A stretch of 64,000 nt of DNA from JBOGDS01 sp050743075 (GTDB lineage Bacteria; Actinomycetota; Actinomycetes; Jiangellales; Jiangellaceae), in contig JBOGDS010000007.1 of the NCBI GenBank assembly GCA_050743075.1, forward strand, positions 1 to 64,000, given 5' to 3'. The notes below the pieces were generated by a model. The model saw nothing but the letters and a program-made list of their open reading frames with translations. It was not told the origin of the DNA and made no database searches. The translations under genes and the position numbers were made by a program. Below are positions 45,682 to 54,705 of the stretch, in pieces. Every line of letters begins with the position of its first letter. Positions within the stretch are counted from its first letter, which is position 1.

Positions 45682-46827
45682 CTACCGGGACAATCCGCGC
45701 CGGCCGGGCAACGCGGTGCCGGTGCCGACAGCCGCCGCCATCTCGTACACGGAGAGCACCTCGTCTGCCACGGTGGACCAGTCGTAGCGGCGGACCGCAA
45801 CCTTCGCCGCGTCGCGCAGCTGCTTGCGGCGGGCCGGGTCGGCAAGGAGCTCGAGCGTCGCTGTGGCGAGCGCGCCCGCGTCGCCCACCGGGACGAGCCG
45901 ACCGAAGCGGCCGTCGTCGAGAACGGCCCGGAAGGCGGCCAGCTCGCTCGCCAGTACCGGGGTGCCGGCCGCCATCGCCTCGGCGAGGACGATCCCGAAC
46001 GACTCGCCTCCGGTGTGCGGGGCCACGTAGAGGTCGCTGGAGGCGAACATGGCGACCTTCTCCTCGTCGGTGATGCCGCCCAGGAACGTCACGGCGTCGC
46101 GGCAGTCGGCCGGGATCCCGCGGCGGATCTCGTCGACGTCGCCGCGGCCCGCGACGAGCAAGCGAACCCCCGGCCGTTCCCGGCAGATCGTGGACCACGC
46201 CTCGAGCAGTACCGGCAGGCCCTTGCGCGGCTCGTCGAGCCGGCCCAGGAAGGAGAGAGTCCCACCGGGGCCTTGCCACTCCGGACGGGGTGGTACGCCG
46301 GTGAACCGGTCGACGTAGAGCCCGTTCGGGATCACCACCGGGTCGCCGCCGAGGTGTTGAACCACGACCGTCCGCGCCTCCTCGGACACGGCGATCCGGG
46401 CGGAGATCTTCTCGACCGCCGACTGCAGGATGCCGAAGGCCGCACTCATCGCCCGTGAACGCGGCGTGGCCTGGTGGAACGTCGCGACCACCGGCATGTC
46501 GGCCCACCAGACCGCGAGCAGACCCAGGCTCGGCGACGCCGGCTCGTGCACGTGCAGGACGTCGAACCGCCCGTCCGAGAGCCAGCGCCGCACCCGTGAC
46601 GCGGACAGCGGCCCGAACGTCAGCCGCGCGACCGATCCGTTGTAGTGGATCGGCACCGCCCGGCCGGCCGAGACGACGTAGGGCGGCACAGGGGTGTCGT
46701 CGTCGGCCGCCGCCAGCACGGAGACCGTGTGGCCGCGCCGCATCAGCTCCTCGGCCAGGTCGCGGATGTGCACCTGCACTCCCCCGGGCATGTCCCAGGA
46801 GTAGGGGCAGACGACCCCGACCTTCAT
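45682..46827 (-). CDS. pimA: Phosphatidylinositol alpha-mannosyltransferase PimA
   Basis: Adds the first mannose from GDP-mannose to phosphatidylinositol at the inner face of the membrane. The 381-residue GT-B enzyme has CPYSWDMPGGVQVHIRDLA at the N-terminus, the acceptor-side HEPASPSLG, the donor site FLGRLDEPRKGL and the catalytic ESFGIVLAEAMAAGTPV. The ATG overlaps the patA stop. Gene order pgsA-patA-pimA as in mycobacteria (Rv2612c-Rv2610c). Confidence 0.95.
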   Translation of the reverse strand: MKVGVVCPYSWDMPGGVQVHIRDLAEELMRRGHTVSVLAAADDDTPVPPYVVSAGRAVPIHYNGSVARLTFGPLSASRVRRWLSDGRFDVLHVHEPASPSLGLLAVWWADMPVVATFHQATPRSRAMSAAFGILQSAVEKISARIAVSEEARTVVVQHLGGDPVVIPNGLYVDRFTGVPPRPEWQGPGGTLSFLGRLDEPRKGLPVLLEAWSTICRERPGVRLLVAGRGDVDEIRRGIPADCRDAVTFLGGITDEEKVAMFASSDLYVAPHTGGESFGIVLAEAMAAGTPVLASELAAFRAVLDDGRFGRLVPVGDAGALATATLELLADPARRKQLRDAAKVAVRRYDWSTVADEVLSVYEMAAAVGTGTALPGRRGLSR

Positions 46828-47768
46828 CGGCCCGCCCCCCTTCGCACCGTCCGCCGCGAGTCGTCCTCGGGCAGGTCGGCGAGGAACAGCGGCTGGAGCA
46901 TGTGCCAGTCCTGCGGATGGGCCGCGATCCCGCGGCCGAACTCGTCGGCCAGGGCCTGGGTCACCTGCGCTGTGCGCCCCGCCCCGCGCACGTCGGCCGG
47001 CGGCGGGATCTCCTCGTGGAACCGGACGACGAGCCGGTGATCCGGGTCGACGCCCTCGTACCAGAGGCTCACCGGGAGCAGCGCGGACCCCGTGCGCAGG
47101 GCCAGCACCGCCGGCCCGGCCGGCATCCGGGTCGCCTCGCCGAACAGCGTGACGTCGATGCCGCGCCGGGACAGGTCCCGGTCGGCGAGCAACGGCACCA
47201 GCCGCGGCTCGCGCAGGCGGGCAGCCAGCGTCGTGAAGACGTCGCTGTCACCTCCGGTGAGCGGCAGGATCTCCATGCCGAGGCCTTCCCGGTAGGCCAC
47301 GAACCGCTCGAACAGCCGCTCCGGCTTGAGCCTTTCGGCCACCGTCGTCACGGGCGCGCCGGTCACACAGCCCCAGGCGCCGGCATGATCCCAGTTGGCC
47401 ATGTGCGGGAGGGCAGCCACGACGCCCCGTCCGGCTGCGAGCGGGTCGCGCATGAAGTGCTCGCCCTCGACCCGGATCCGCGACACGATCCGGTCGGTGT
47501 CCCAGTCCGGCTGCCGGAAGGTGTCGCACCAGTACCGCAAGTAGGACCGCATGCCTTCCCGGGACACCTCCCGCACGGCGGCGTCGTCCGTGGTGCCGAT
47601 AGCTCGGGCGAGGTTTGCTTCCAGTCGTTGCACGCTCGGCCCACGGCGGCTCCATACCCGGTCGGCGATGACGCGGAACGCCCCGTATGCGGCACGGTCG
47701 GGCAGGTGCCGGACGGCCGACCACCCTGCCGTGTAGCCGAGCAGCGTCAGCTTGTCGCGCCCGCTCAT
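46824..47768 (-). CDS. PIM acyltransferase (PatA type)
   Basis: Acylates the mannose of phosphatidylinositol mannoside. The 314 residues belong to the LpxL/HtrB-like acyltransferases; the catalytic H-x4-D is in LPHMANWDHAG and the family segment LADRDLSRRGIDVTLFGE is visible. The frame is open far upstream through pgsA; the ATG at 47768 overlaps the pgsA stop (ATGA). It matches Rv2611c. Confidence 0.93.
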   Translation of the reverse strand: MSGRDKLTLLGYTAGWSAVRHLPDRAAYGAFRVIADRVWSRRGPSVQRLEANLARAIGTTDDAAVREVSREGMRSYLRYWCDTFRQPDWDTDRIVSRIRVEGEHFMRDPLAAGRGVVAALPHMANWDHAGAWGCVTGAPVTTVAERLKPERLFERFVAYREGLGMEILPLTGGDSDVFTTLAARLREPRLVPLLADRDLSRRGIDVTLFGEATRMPAGPAVLALRTGSALLPVSLWYEGVDPDHRLVVRFHEEIPPPADVRGAGRTAQVTQALADEFGRGIAAHPQDWHMLQPLFLADLPEDDSRRTVRRGAGR

Positions 47769-48382
47769 ACCGGCTCGACCATGGCCTGGCGACGGACGGT
47801 CCGTACCCGCTGGAACACGGTCCAGGCGCTGGCCACCGCGAGCAGCCACAACACCGTCTCCAGGACGGCCAGCGGGAGGTCGAACCAGCCCACCAACCCG
47901 GTCGTGACCAGCACGGCCACCAGCCGGTCGGCCCGCTCGGCGACGCCGACGTTGGCCGTGTACCCCAACCCCTCGGCCCGCGCCTTCGCGTACGAGACCA
48001 CCGCACCGAGCGCCAGGCAGGCTAGGCACAGGGCCGCCATCCGGAGGTTGTCGCCGCCGTCGGCGAACCACAACGTGAGCCCGATGAAGATCGCCGCGTC
48101 GCCGAACCGGTCCAGCACCGAGTCCAGGAACGCCCCCCACGGTCCCTCCCGCTCGGAGAGCCGGGCCATGATCCCGTCGACGTTGTCGGCGAAGACGAAT
48201 GCGGTGATGACCAGCGTGCCGACGAAGAGCTCTCCCCGCGGGTAGAAGGCGAGCGCGCCGGCGCACACGCCGAGCGTGCCCACGATCGTCACCGCGTCCG
48301 GGCTCACACCCAGCCGGAGCAGGCCCTGGGCGACCGGCGTGAGCAGACGGGTGAAGAACGCGCGGGCGAAACGGTTGAGCAT
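47765..48382 (-). CDS. Phosphatidylinositol phosphate synthase (CDP-alcohol phosphotransferase)
   Basis: Condenses CDP-diacylglycerol with inositol 1-phosphate, supplying the base for PIMs. The 205 residues have about six membrane segments and the CDP-alcohol motif D-x2-DG-x2-AR with DNVDGIMAR, then GAFLDSVLDRFGD. The ATG at 48382 opens the pgsA-patA-pimA operon. In mycobacteria the gene is called pgsA1. Confidence 0.93.
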   Translation of the reverse strand: MLNRFARAFFTRLLTPVAQGLLRLGVSPDAVTIVGTLGVCAGALAFYPRGELFVGTLVITAFVFADNVDGIMARLSEREGPWGAFLDSVLDRFGDAAIFIGLTLWFADGGDNLRMAALCLACLALGAVVSYAKARAEGLGYTANVGVAERADRLVAVLVTTGLVGWFDLPLAVLETVLWLLAVASAWTVFQRVRTVRRQAMVEPV

Positions 48383-48656
48383 GGTGGAGTAGGTGCTCCG
48401 TTTCTCGGGCAGGCAGGCGGCGCCATGCTAGCCGCGGCGCTCTCGCGCCGACCGACGCGGTCCATCTCCGCGAATGGGTCGTCCTGCACTCGTCCACACG
48501 CGGAGACGGACCGCGTGAACGCCGCAGCGTCGTCGCCGCTTCCCCTTGTGTCGGATCGCGAGGCGGGCCAGGGTGGTTCTACCAGGCTTGTGAGTGCGCC
48601 GGAGCCGTCCTGCCACCACCGGGATGCTCCGGGCGATCTTGACGGAGGCGAATGCC
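48383..48656. other. Intergenic region between divergent genes
   Basis: Nothing clearly coding is seen here. It must hold promoters for the pgsA-patA-pimA operon on the minus strand and for the EF-G-like gene on the plus strand. I could not pick convincing -35/-10 pairs. A GGAGG at the right edge is the ribosome site of the EF-G-like gene. Confidence 0.6.
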
Positions 48657-50813
48657 ATGGCGGACAAGACCCCAGCGGCGGCCGACGGCACAGGTCCGGC
48701 GGCCGACCAGGCCACCGACGGGCAGAACGTGCGCAACGTCGTGCTGGTCGGCCACACCGGAGCTGGAAAGACGACGTTGGTGGAGGCGCTGCTCGTCGCG
48801 ACGGGGACGATTCACCGGGCCGGGCGGGTCGAGGACGGCACCACCGTCAGTGACCACGACGAGGCCGAACTGCGGCAGCAACGCTCGGTCAGCCTCGCCT
48901 TGGCGCCGCTGACCCATCACGGCATCAAGGTCAACCTGCTCGACACACCCGGATACGCCGACTTCGTCGGCGATCTGCGCGCCGGCCTGCGGGCCGCCGA
49001 CTGTGCCCTGTTCGTCGTCTCGACGGCCGAGGCGATCGACGGCACGACGCGGATGCTCTGGGCGGAGTGTGCGGCGGTCGGGATGCCCCGCGCCGTCGTG
49101 CTCACCAAGCTCGACCATCCGCGCTCCGACTACGCCGCCACGCTCGCGGCCTGCCAGGACGCCTTCGGCGAGAAGGTGCTCCCTTTGTACCTGCCGGTCA
49201 CTGGCGCGGACGGCGGCGCGACGACGGGCCTGATCGGCATGTTGAGCGGCCGGCTGTTCGACTACGGCGGGGGCACGAGGGCGGAGTCCGACCCGGCTTC
49301 GGAGGACGGCGACCGCCTGGATGCTGCCCGTGGGAAGCTGATCGAGGGGATCATCGAGGAGTCCGAGGACGAGGGCCTGATGGACCGGTACCTCGGCGGC
49401 GAGGAGATCGACCAGAAGGTCCTCATCGACGACCTCGAGCAGGCCGTTTCCACGGGGTCCTTCCACCCGGTGATCCCGGTCTGCTCCGCGACCGGGCTGG
49501 GTACTGCCGAGCTCCTGGAGATCGTCACCAGCGCCTTCCCCTCGCCCACCGAGCACCCGATCCCGGAGGTCTACAGCATCGCCGGCAAGACGCGGGAGGG
49601 CATCACCTGCGACCCGAACGGCCCGCTGCTGGCCGAGGTCGTGAAGACCACGACCGACGCGTACGTCGGCCGGATCAGCCTGATCCGGGTCTTCTCCGGC
49701 ACCCTCCGACCCGACCAGACCGTGCACGTGTCCGGCCACTTCCTCGCCGACCGCGGGCACGAGGACCACGACGAGGACGAGCGCATCGGTGCGATCACCT
49801 CACCGTTGGGCAAGACCCAGCGCGCCGTCTCGTACTGCGCCGCGGGCGACATCTGTGCGATCGCCAAGCTGTCTCGTGCCGAGACCGGAGACACCCTGTC
49901 CAGCAAGGACGACCCACTGGTCATGCGGCCGTGGGAGATGCCCGAGCCACTGCTTCCGGTCGCGATCGTCGCCCACGCGAAGGCCGACGAGGACAAGCTC
50001 TCGCAGGGCCTGCAGCGGCTCGCAGCGGAGGACCCGACCCTGCGCATCGAGAACAACCCCGAGACCCACCAGTTGGTGCTCTGGACGATCGGCGAGGCAC
50101 ACGCCGACGTCCTGCTCGACCGGCTGCGCGGTCGTTACGGCGTCGCCGTCGACCAGGTCGACCTGCGGATCCCGCTGCGCGAGACCGTGGCTGGTACCGC
50201 GAAGGGCCACGGCCGGCACGTCAAGCAGTCCGGCGGCCACGGCCAGTACGCGGTGTGCGACGTCGAGGTCGAGCCGCTGCCCGAGGGCGGGGGGTTCGAG
50301 TTCGTCGACAAGGTGGTGGGCGGCTCGGTTCCGCGCCAGTTCATCCCCTCGGTCGAGAAGGGCGTTCGCGCCCAGATGGAGCGGGGGCCGACGCCGGCCG
50401 GCTACCCCATGGTCGACATCAAGGTCACCCTGTTCGACGGCAAGGCGCACAGCGTCGACTCCTCCGACATGGCCTTCCAGACCGCCGGCGGGCTCGGCCT
50501 GCGCGAGGCTGCGGCCGCGGCCGGGGTCAACCTGCTCGAGCCGGTCGACGAGGTCGGTGTCCTGGTGCCCGACGACTACGTCGGCGGGGTCATGGGCGAC
50601 CTGTCCAGCCGGCGGGGCCGGGTGCTCGGCACCGAGCCGGTCGGGGCCGGGCGCACCATGGTTCGGGCCGAGGTGCCGCAGACTGAGATCGTCCGCTACG
50701 CGATCGACCTGCGGGCGATGAGCCACGGCACCGGGACGTTCACCCGCACGTTCGCCCGCTACGAGCCGATGCCGCACAACGTCGCCGCCAAGGCCATGTC
50801 CAAGGACGTCTAA
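48657..50813 (+). CDS. EF-G-like GTPase (FusA2 type)
   Basis: A 718-residue translation-factor relative. It keeps the domain order of EF-G: G domain, domain II, III, IV (GGHGQYAVCDVEVEPLPEG) and V. Walker A is GHTGAGKTT and G3 is DTPGYADF, but the G4 motif is TKLD, not NKxD, and the switch I core reads QQRSVSL where EF-G has the invariant threonine in RGITI. So it is not the essential EF-G. It resembles Rv0120c, annotated fusA2, of unclear function. It interrupts the conserved HIT-pgsA pair. GGAGG ten bases before ATG 48657 decides the start. Confidence 0.9.
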   Translation: MADKTPAAADGTGPAADQATDGQNVRNVVLVGHTGAGKTTLVEALLVATGTIHRAGRVEDGTTVSDHDEAELRQQRSVSLALAPLTHHGIKVNLLDTPGYADFVGDLRAGLRAADCALFVVSTAEAIDGTTRMLWAECAAVGMPRAVVLTKLDHPRSDYAATLAACQDAFGEKVLPLYLPVTGADGGATTGLIGMLSGRLFDYGGGTRAESDPASEDGDRLDAARGKLIEGIIEESEDEGLMDRYLGGEEIDQKVLIDDLEQAVSTGSFHPVIPVCSATGLGTAELLEIVTSAFPSPTEHPIPEVYSIAGKTREGITCDPNGPLLAEVVKTTTDAYVGRISLIRVFSGTLRPDQTVHVSGHFLADRGHEDHDEDERIGAITSPLGKTQRAVSYCAAGDICAIAKLSRAETGDTLSSKDDPLVMRPWEMPEPLLPVAIVAHAKADEDKLSQGLQRLAAEDPTLRIENNPETHQLVLWTIGEAHADVLLDRLRGRYGVAVDQVDLRIPLRETVAGTAKGHGRHVKQSGGHGQYAVCDVEVEPLPEGGGFEFVDKVVGGSVPRQFIPSVEKGVRAQMERGPTPAGYPMVDIKVTLFDGKAHSVDSSDMAFQTAGGLGLREAAAAAGVNLLEPVDEVGVLVPDDYVGGVMGDLSSRRGRVLGTEPVGAGRTMVRAEVPQTEIVRYAIDLRAMSHGTGTFTRTFARYEPMPHNVAAKAMSKDV

Positions 50814-50820
50814 CCCTTTC

Positions 50821-50884
50821 CCGTTGATCACGTCCACCACCCTGGCGGGTGCTTCACCAGGCGCAGGAACCTGGTGAAGCACCC
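50821..50884. terminator. Convergent terminator hairpin with palindrome copy 2
   Basis: From 50823 about 29 bases match the repeat at 16659 with one mismatch. Instead of its second arm there is a new stem: GGGTGCTTCACCAGG (50847-50861) pairs perfectly with 50870-50884 around an 8-base loop. A further partial copy of the arm follows at 50890. It lies between the convergent EF-G-like and HIT genes, so a two-way terminator without U-tract is likely. Confidence 0.75.
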
Positions 50885-50905
50885 GTTCGCCTGGTGAAGT
50901 AGCCG

Positions 50906-51442
50906 TCAACGCCCGGTGGGCCAGGTCGAGGCCAGCAGGGTGCGGGTGTCGGCGAGCAGTTGGGGCATGACCTTGGTATCGCCGAGCACCAGCATGAAAT
51001 TCGCATCGCCGGTCCACCTGGGCACGACGTGCTGGTGCAGGTGGTCCGCCAGCGACCCGCCGGCCACTCCCCCGAGGTTGACGCCAATGTTGAAACCGTG
51101 CGGCTGTGACGCCGCCCGGATCGCCCGCAGGGCGTCCCGCGTCATGGTGGCCAGCTCCTCGGACTCGCCCGCGGTCAGCTCATCGAGATCGGCGATGTGG
51201 CGGTACGTGACGACCATGAGGTGGCCCGGGTTGTACGGGTGCAGGTTCAGCACGGCGTAGACGTACTCGCCGCGGGCTACGACGAGTCCGCTCTCGTCGT
51301 CGAGCGTCGGGATCCGGCACAGCGGGCACCCGTCGCCCTCGTCGCGACCAGCGCCGGGCTCGCCCTTGATGTACGCCATCCGGTACGGCGTCCAGAGCCG
51401 CTGCAGCTGGTCGCCGCCAACCTCGTGATCCGCGGCCGTCAT
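50906..51442 (-). CDS. HIT family hydrolase / AP4A phosphorylase type
   Basis: A 178-residue histidine-triad protein. The triad is HLHQHVVPR; NLHPYNPGHLMVV precedes it. A CPLC zinc-like pair is near residue 39. The homologue Rv2613c has AP4A phosphorylase activity. The ATG overlaps the vapC stop by four bases. Order thrS-HIT-pgsA is conserved, but here a VapBC pair is inserted on one side and a GTPase on the other. Confidence 0.92.
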   Translation of the reverse strand: MTAADHEVGGDQLQRLWTPYRMAYIKGEPGAGRDEGDGCPLCRIPTLDDESGLVVARGEYVYAVLNLHPYNPGHLMVVTYRHIADLDELTAGESEELATMTRDALRAIRAASQPHGFNIGVNLGGVAGGSLADHLHQHVVPRWTGDANFMLVLGDTKVMPQLLADTRTLLASTWPTGR

Positions 51443-51870
51443 AGCTTCTCCAGCTGCTCCACGGCGCGAACGTCCGGAATGACATGCCGCAATGTGCGCA
51501 CATCGGCAAAGCCGGCATCGGCGGAAACGAGGGCTCTGGCACCGGCGGCCAGCGCCACCGCCGCCAGGACCGCATCGAACGCTCCGAGCCGAGTGCTCTG
51601 CCGATAGATCGCCAGTCCAGCGCGGAAGTCGTCCTCCTCCACGATCAGCAGGGGGGACAGCAGGTCGGCGAACTCGGCCGCCAGCGCCGCGGCATCGTCA
51701 CTACCCCGCCGGCGGGCACGCACATGGGTGAACTCCTGTAAGACCTCCACGGTCGTCGTGGCCTCGAGGTGGTGTTCGCGAACTGCCGTGACGACCTGCC
51801 GGCAGGGCGCGCGCAACGGGTGTTCAGCACCAACGGCATAGACCAGCACGGTGGTGTCGAGAACGATCAC
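51439..51870 (-). CDS. VapC family PIN-domain toxin
   Basis: A 143-residue PIN ribonuclease. Acidic residues are in MIVLDTTVLVYAV, TTVEVLQEFTHVRARR, LGAFDAVLAAVA and LVSADAGFADV. All four key positions are present, so activity is expected. It overlaps its antitoxin (ATGA) and the HIT gene, hence is cotranscribed with a housekeeping gene. Confidence 0.9.
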   Translation of the reverse strand: MIVLDTTVLVYAVGAEHPLRAPCRQVVTAVREHHLEATTTVEVLQEFTHVRARRRGSDDAAALAAEFADLLSPLLIVEEDDFRAGLAIYRQSTRLGAFDAVLAAVALAAGARALVSADAGFADVRTLRHVIPDVRAVEQLEKL

Positions 51871-52115
51871 GAACGCCGTTCCCGCAGCGCGGCAATCTCG
51901 TCCAGAAGCTCAGGCACGTCCGGCACATCCATGGGCTCCGCGGCCAGGATGCGGTCCGCAGCAAGTTCCCGCCGACGAGTCGACGACGGCAGTCCGCGAT
52001 CGATGGCCTCTCGGATCACCGTCGCAACCGAGACGCCGCGTGCCCTCGCATGGGCGACGACACGTTGGTGGCGATCGTCATCCAGGAGGATCTGGAGACG
52101 GTGCGTCATCGACAT
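51867..52115 (-). CDS. VapB family ribbon-helix-helix antitoxin
   Basis: About 82 residues: a short strand (THRLQILLDDD), helix RHQRVVAHARARG, turn and helix VSVATVIREAIDRGLP, then an acidic toxin-binding tail. Three in-frame ATGs are possible (52121, 52115, 52109); none has a ribosome site. A TAATGT box at 52127-52122 would place transcription start near 52115, suggesting a leaderless message from that ATG. An inverted repeat overlapping the start is a likely operator. No -35 is clear. Confidence 0.88.
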   Translation of the reverse strand: MSMTHRLQILLDDDRHQRVVAHARARGVSVATVIREAIDRGLPSSTRRRELAADRILAAEPMDVPDVPELLDEIAALRERRS

Positions 52116-52136
52116 ACACATACATTAGCATGTGTA
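52115..52136. promoter_or_regulatory. Inverted repeat at the vapB start
   Basis: TACACA and TGTGTA flank ten AT-rich bases that contain the TAATGT box. The site lies between thrS and vapB and overlaps the antitoxin start, the usual position for autoregulation by VapB-VapC. Confidence 0.6.
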
Positions 52137-52143
52137 GTTGCGG

Positions 52144-54144
52144 TCACACCTGGATCCGGCGTTCGACGGCCTCGACGATCTCAGCGACGGCCTCTGCAAC
52201 CGGCACACCGTTCTTCTGCGAGCCGTCGCGGTAGCGGAACGACACGGCGCCCTTGGCCACGTCGTCGTCGCCCGCGAGGAGCATGTACGGAACCTTCTGC
52301 TTCTGCGCGTTGCGGATCTTCTTCTGCATGCGGTCGTCGGACGAGTCGACCTCGACCCGGATCCCCCGCTCACGCAGTGCCGACGCGACGTCCTCGAGGT
52401 AGGCCACGTGCTCGTCGGTGATCGGGATTCCGACGACCTGAACCGGGGCCAGCCAGGGCGGAAAGGCGCCCGCGTAGTGCTCGGTCAAGATGCCGAAGAA
52501 CCGCTCGATCGACCCGAACAGGGCGCGGTGGATCATGACCGGGCGCTGACGCGAGCCGTCGGCCGCGGTGTACTCGAGCTCGAAGCGCTCGGGCATGTTG
52601 AAGTCGAGCTGGATGGTCGACATCTGCCACGTGCGGCCGATCGCGTCGCGCGCCTGCACCGAGATCTTCGGACCGTAGAAGGCGGCGCCGCCGGGGTCCG
52701 GTACGAGCTCGAGGCCCGACTCCTCGCCGGCCTGGCGCAGGACCTCGGTGGCCTCATCCCAGGCCCGATCGGTGCCGACGTGCTTGTCCGGGTCCTTGGT
52801 CGACAGCTCCAGGTAGAAGTCGTCGAGTCCGTAGTCGCGCAGCAGGTCGAGGACGAAGGTCAGCAGCGAGGTGAGCTCGGCGCCCATCTGCTCCTTGGTG
52901 CAGTAGATGTGCGCGTCGTCCATCGTCAGCCCGCGGACTCGGGTGAGGCCGTGGACGACGCCGGACTTCTCGTACCGGTAGACGGTGCCGAACTCGAACA
53001 GCCGTAGCGGCAACTCGCGGTACGACCGTCCACGGGCCCGATAGATCAGGTGGTGGAACGGGCAGTTCATCGGCTTGAGGTAGTAGTCCTGGCCCGGCTT
53101 GCGGATCTCCCCCGTCTCCTCGTCGACGTCGGCGTCGAGGTGCATCGGCGGGTACATGGACTCCGCGTACCACTCCAGATGGCCGGAGGTCTCGAACAGC
53201 GTCGCCTTGGTGATGTGCGGGCTGTTGACGAACTCGTAGCCGGCCTGCTCGTGGCGTTCGCGCGAGTAGCCCTCCATGACACGCCGGATGACCCCACCCT
53301 TGGGGTGGAAGACCGCCAGCCCGGATCCGATCTCCTCGGGGAACGAGAACAGGTCGAGCTCGGCGCCGAGCCGGCGGTGGTCGCGCTTCTCCGCCTCGGC
53401 CAGCCGGTCGAGGTACTGCTTGAGCGCCTCCCCCGATTCCCAGGCGGTGCCGTAGATGCGCTGCAGCTGCGGATTCTGCTCGCTCGCCCGCCAGTAGGCG
53501 GCGGCGACCCGCGTCAGCTTGAACGCCGGGATGTGCCGGGTGGTCGGCAGGTGCGGTCCGCGGCACAGGTCCTTCCAGGCCAGCTCACCGTCACGCCGGA
53601 CGTTGTCGTAGATGGTCAGCTCGCCACCACCGACCTCGACGTCGGCCCCATCGGCGGCCCCTGCCGAGCCCTTCAATCCGATCAGCTCGAGCTTGTACGG
53701 CTCGGCGGCAAGCTCCTCGCGCGCCTGGTCGTCGGTCACGACGCGACGCGAGAACGACTGCCGCTCCTTGACGATCTGCAGCATCCGCTTCTCGATGCTC
53801 TTCATGTCGTCGGGATGGAACGGCTCGGCGACGTCGAAGTCGTAGTAGAAGCCGTTCTCGACCGGCGGGCCGATACCCAGCTTGGCCTGCGGAAACAGCT
53901 CCTGCACCGCCTGGGCCATCACGTGCGCGGTGGAGTGCCGGAGGATCGCGCGGCCGTCCGCTGATCCGATCTTCACCGGTTCGAGGTGGTCTCCGTCGGC
54001 CAACGGCCGCGCCAGGTCGACCAACTCCCCGTCGGCCCGGCCGGCGATGACGTCTGGTGCTTCGGCGAACAGGTCGGCAACCGTCGTGCCCGCGTCGACC
54101 GATCGCGCGCTTCCGGCGACGACGACGCGGATCTGTGCGGACAC
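52144..54144 (-). CDS. thrS: Threonyl-tRNA synthetase
   Basis: Charges tRNA-Thr. The 666 residues have an N-terminal TGS domain, the editing domain (RHSTAHVMAQAV and CRGPHLPTTRHI), the class II core with zinc ligands (MNCPFHH and others), SGLAVFHPKG at the core start, and a C-terminal anticodon domain. The open frame extends 64 codons further, but GGAG seven bases before the GTG at 54144 fixes the start. Matches Rv2614c. Confidence 0.96.
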   Translation of the reverse strand: MSAQIRVVVAGSARSVDAGTTVADLFAEAPDVIAGRADGELVDLARPLADGDHLEPVKIGSADGRAILRHSTAHVMAQAVQELFPQAKLGIGPPVENGFYYDFDVAEPFHPDDMKSIEKRMLQIVKERQSFSRRVVTDDQAREELAAEPYKLELIGLKGSAGAADGADVEVGGGELTIYDNVRRDGELAWKDLCRGPHLPTTRHIPAFKLTRVAAAYWRASEQNPQLQRIYGTAWESGEALKQYLDRLAEAEKRDHRRLGAELDLFSFPEEIGSGLAVFHPKGGVIRRVMEGYSRERHEQAGYEFVNSPHITKATLFETSGHLEWYAESMYPPMHLDADVDEETGEIRKPGQDYYLKPMNCPFHHLIYRARGRSYRELPLRLFEFGTVYRYEKSGVVHGLTRVRGLTMDDAHIYCTKEQMGAELTSLLTFVLDLLRDYGLDDFYLELSTKDPDKHVGTDRAWDEATEVLRQAGEESGLELVPDPGGAAFYGPKISVQARDAIGRTWQMSTIQLDFNMPERFELEYTAADGSRQRPVMIHRALFGSIERFFGILTEHYAGAFPPWLAPVQVVGIPITDEHVAYLEDVASALRERGIRVEVDSSDDRMQKKIRNAQKQKVPYMLLAGDDDVAKGAVSFRYRDGSQKNGVPVAEAVAEIVEAVERRIQV

Positions 54145-54242
54145 GACTGCTCCTTCGTGAGCGGGTTGACCTGGCCGATCGTACCGACGGCCGCCCCATG
54201 GCGCCCGGCCGTTTCGGGCTGGCCGACCGTGCGTCCGACGGC

Positions 54243-54629
54243 TCAGCCCGTCGCCCGGCGACGCCAGAGCACGTTGACGATCTGCCAGCTCCCGTCGGAC
54301 CGCACCAGCTGCAGGTGGTCGACGTACAGGTGGCACCGGACGGTCGCGACGGCGGTCGTACCGTCGAGGTGCTCGACCACGATCTCGATCTGCCGGTCGG
54401 ACGAGTCCTCCCGCTGGCCCTCGCCGTCACCGGTGAAGGCGACCATCGACTCCCTCGTCAGCGTCCCCAGCGAACCGTCTGCCTGGATGGACCGCTTCAC
54501 CAGCTCGGGGTGCAGCGCCCGGGCCATGCGCGCGGGGTCGCCGTCGAACCATCCCTCGACGTAGTCGAGGGCAACCTCAACGACCGCGTCCCGGTCCACG
54601 AGAGCGCGCACGTCGTCGCCATCGGCCAT
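54243..54629 (-). CDS. NTF2-like putative lumazine-binding protein
   Basis: A 128-residue cone-shaped NTF2 fold: VVEVALDYVEGWFDGD near residue 16, HPELVKRSIQADG, and alternating beta strands (ATVRCHLYVDHLQLVRSDG, WQIVNVLWRR). Annotated relatives are called putative lumazine-binding proteins; real ligand unknown. No operon partner is evident. ATG at 54629. Confidence 0.8.
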   Translation of the reverse strand: MADGDDVRALVDRDAVVEVALDYVEGWFDGDPARMARALHPELVKRSIQADGSLGTLTRESMVAFTGDGEGQREDSSDRQIEIVVEHLDGTTAVATVRCHLYVDHLQLVRSDGSWQIVNVLWRRRATG

Positions 54630-54705
54630 GTCTGCCCTCCCGGTTCGGACCTGATGCTACGTAGCCAGACCCTCGACGTCTCGTTGCGGCGTGATGCAGG
54701 CGCGG

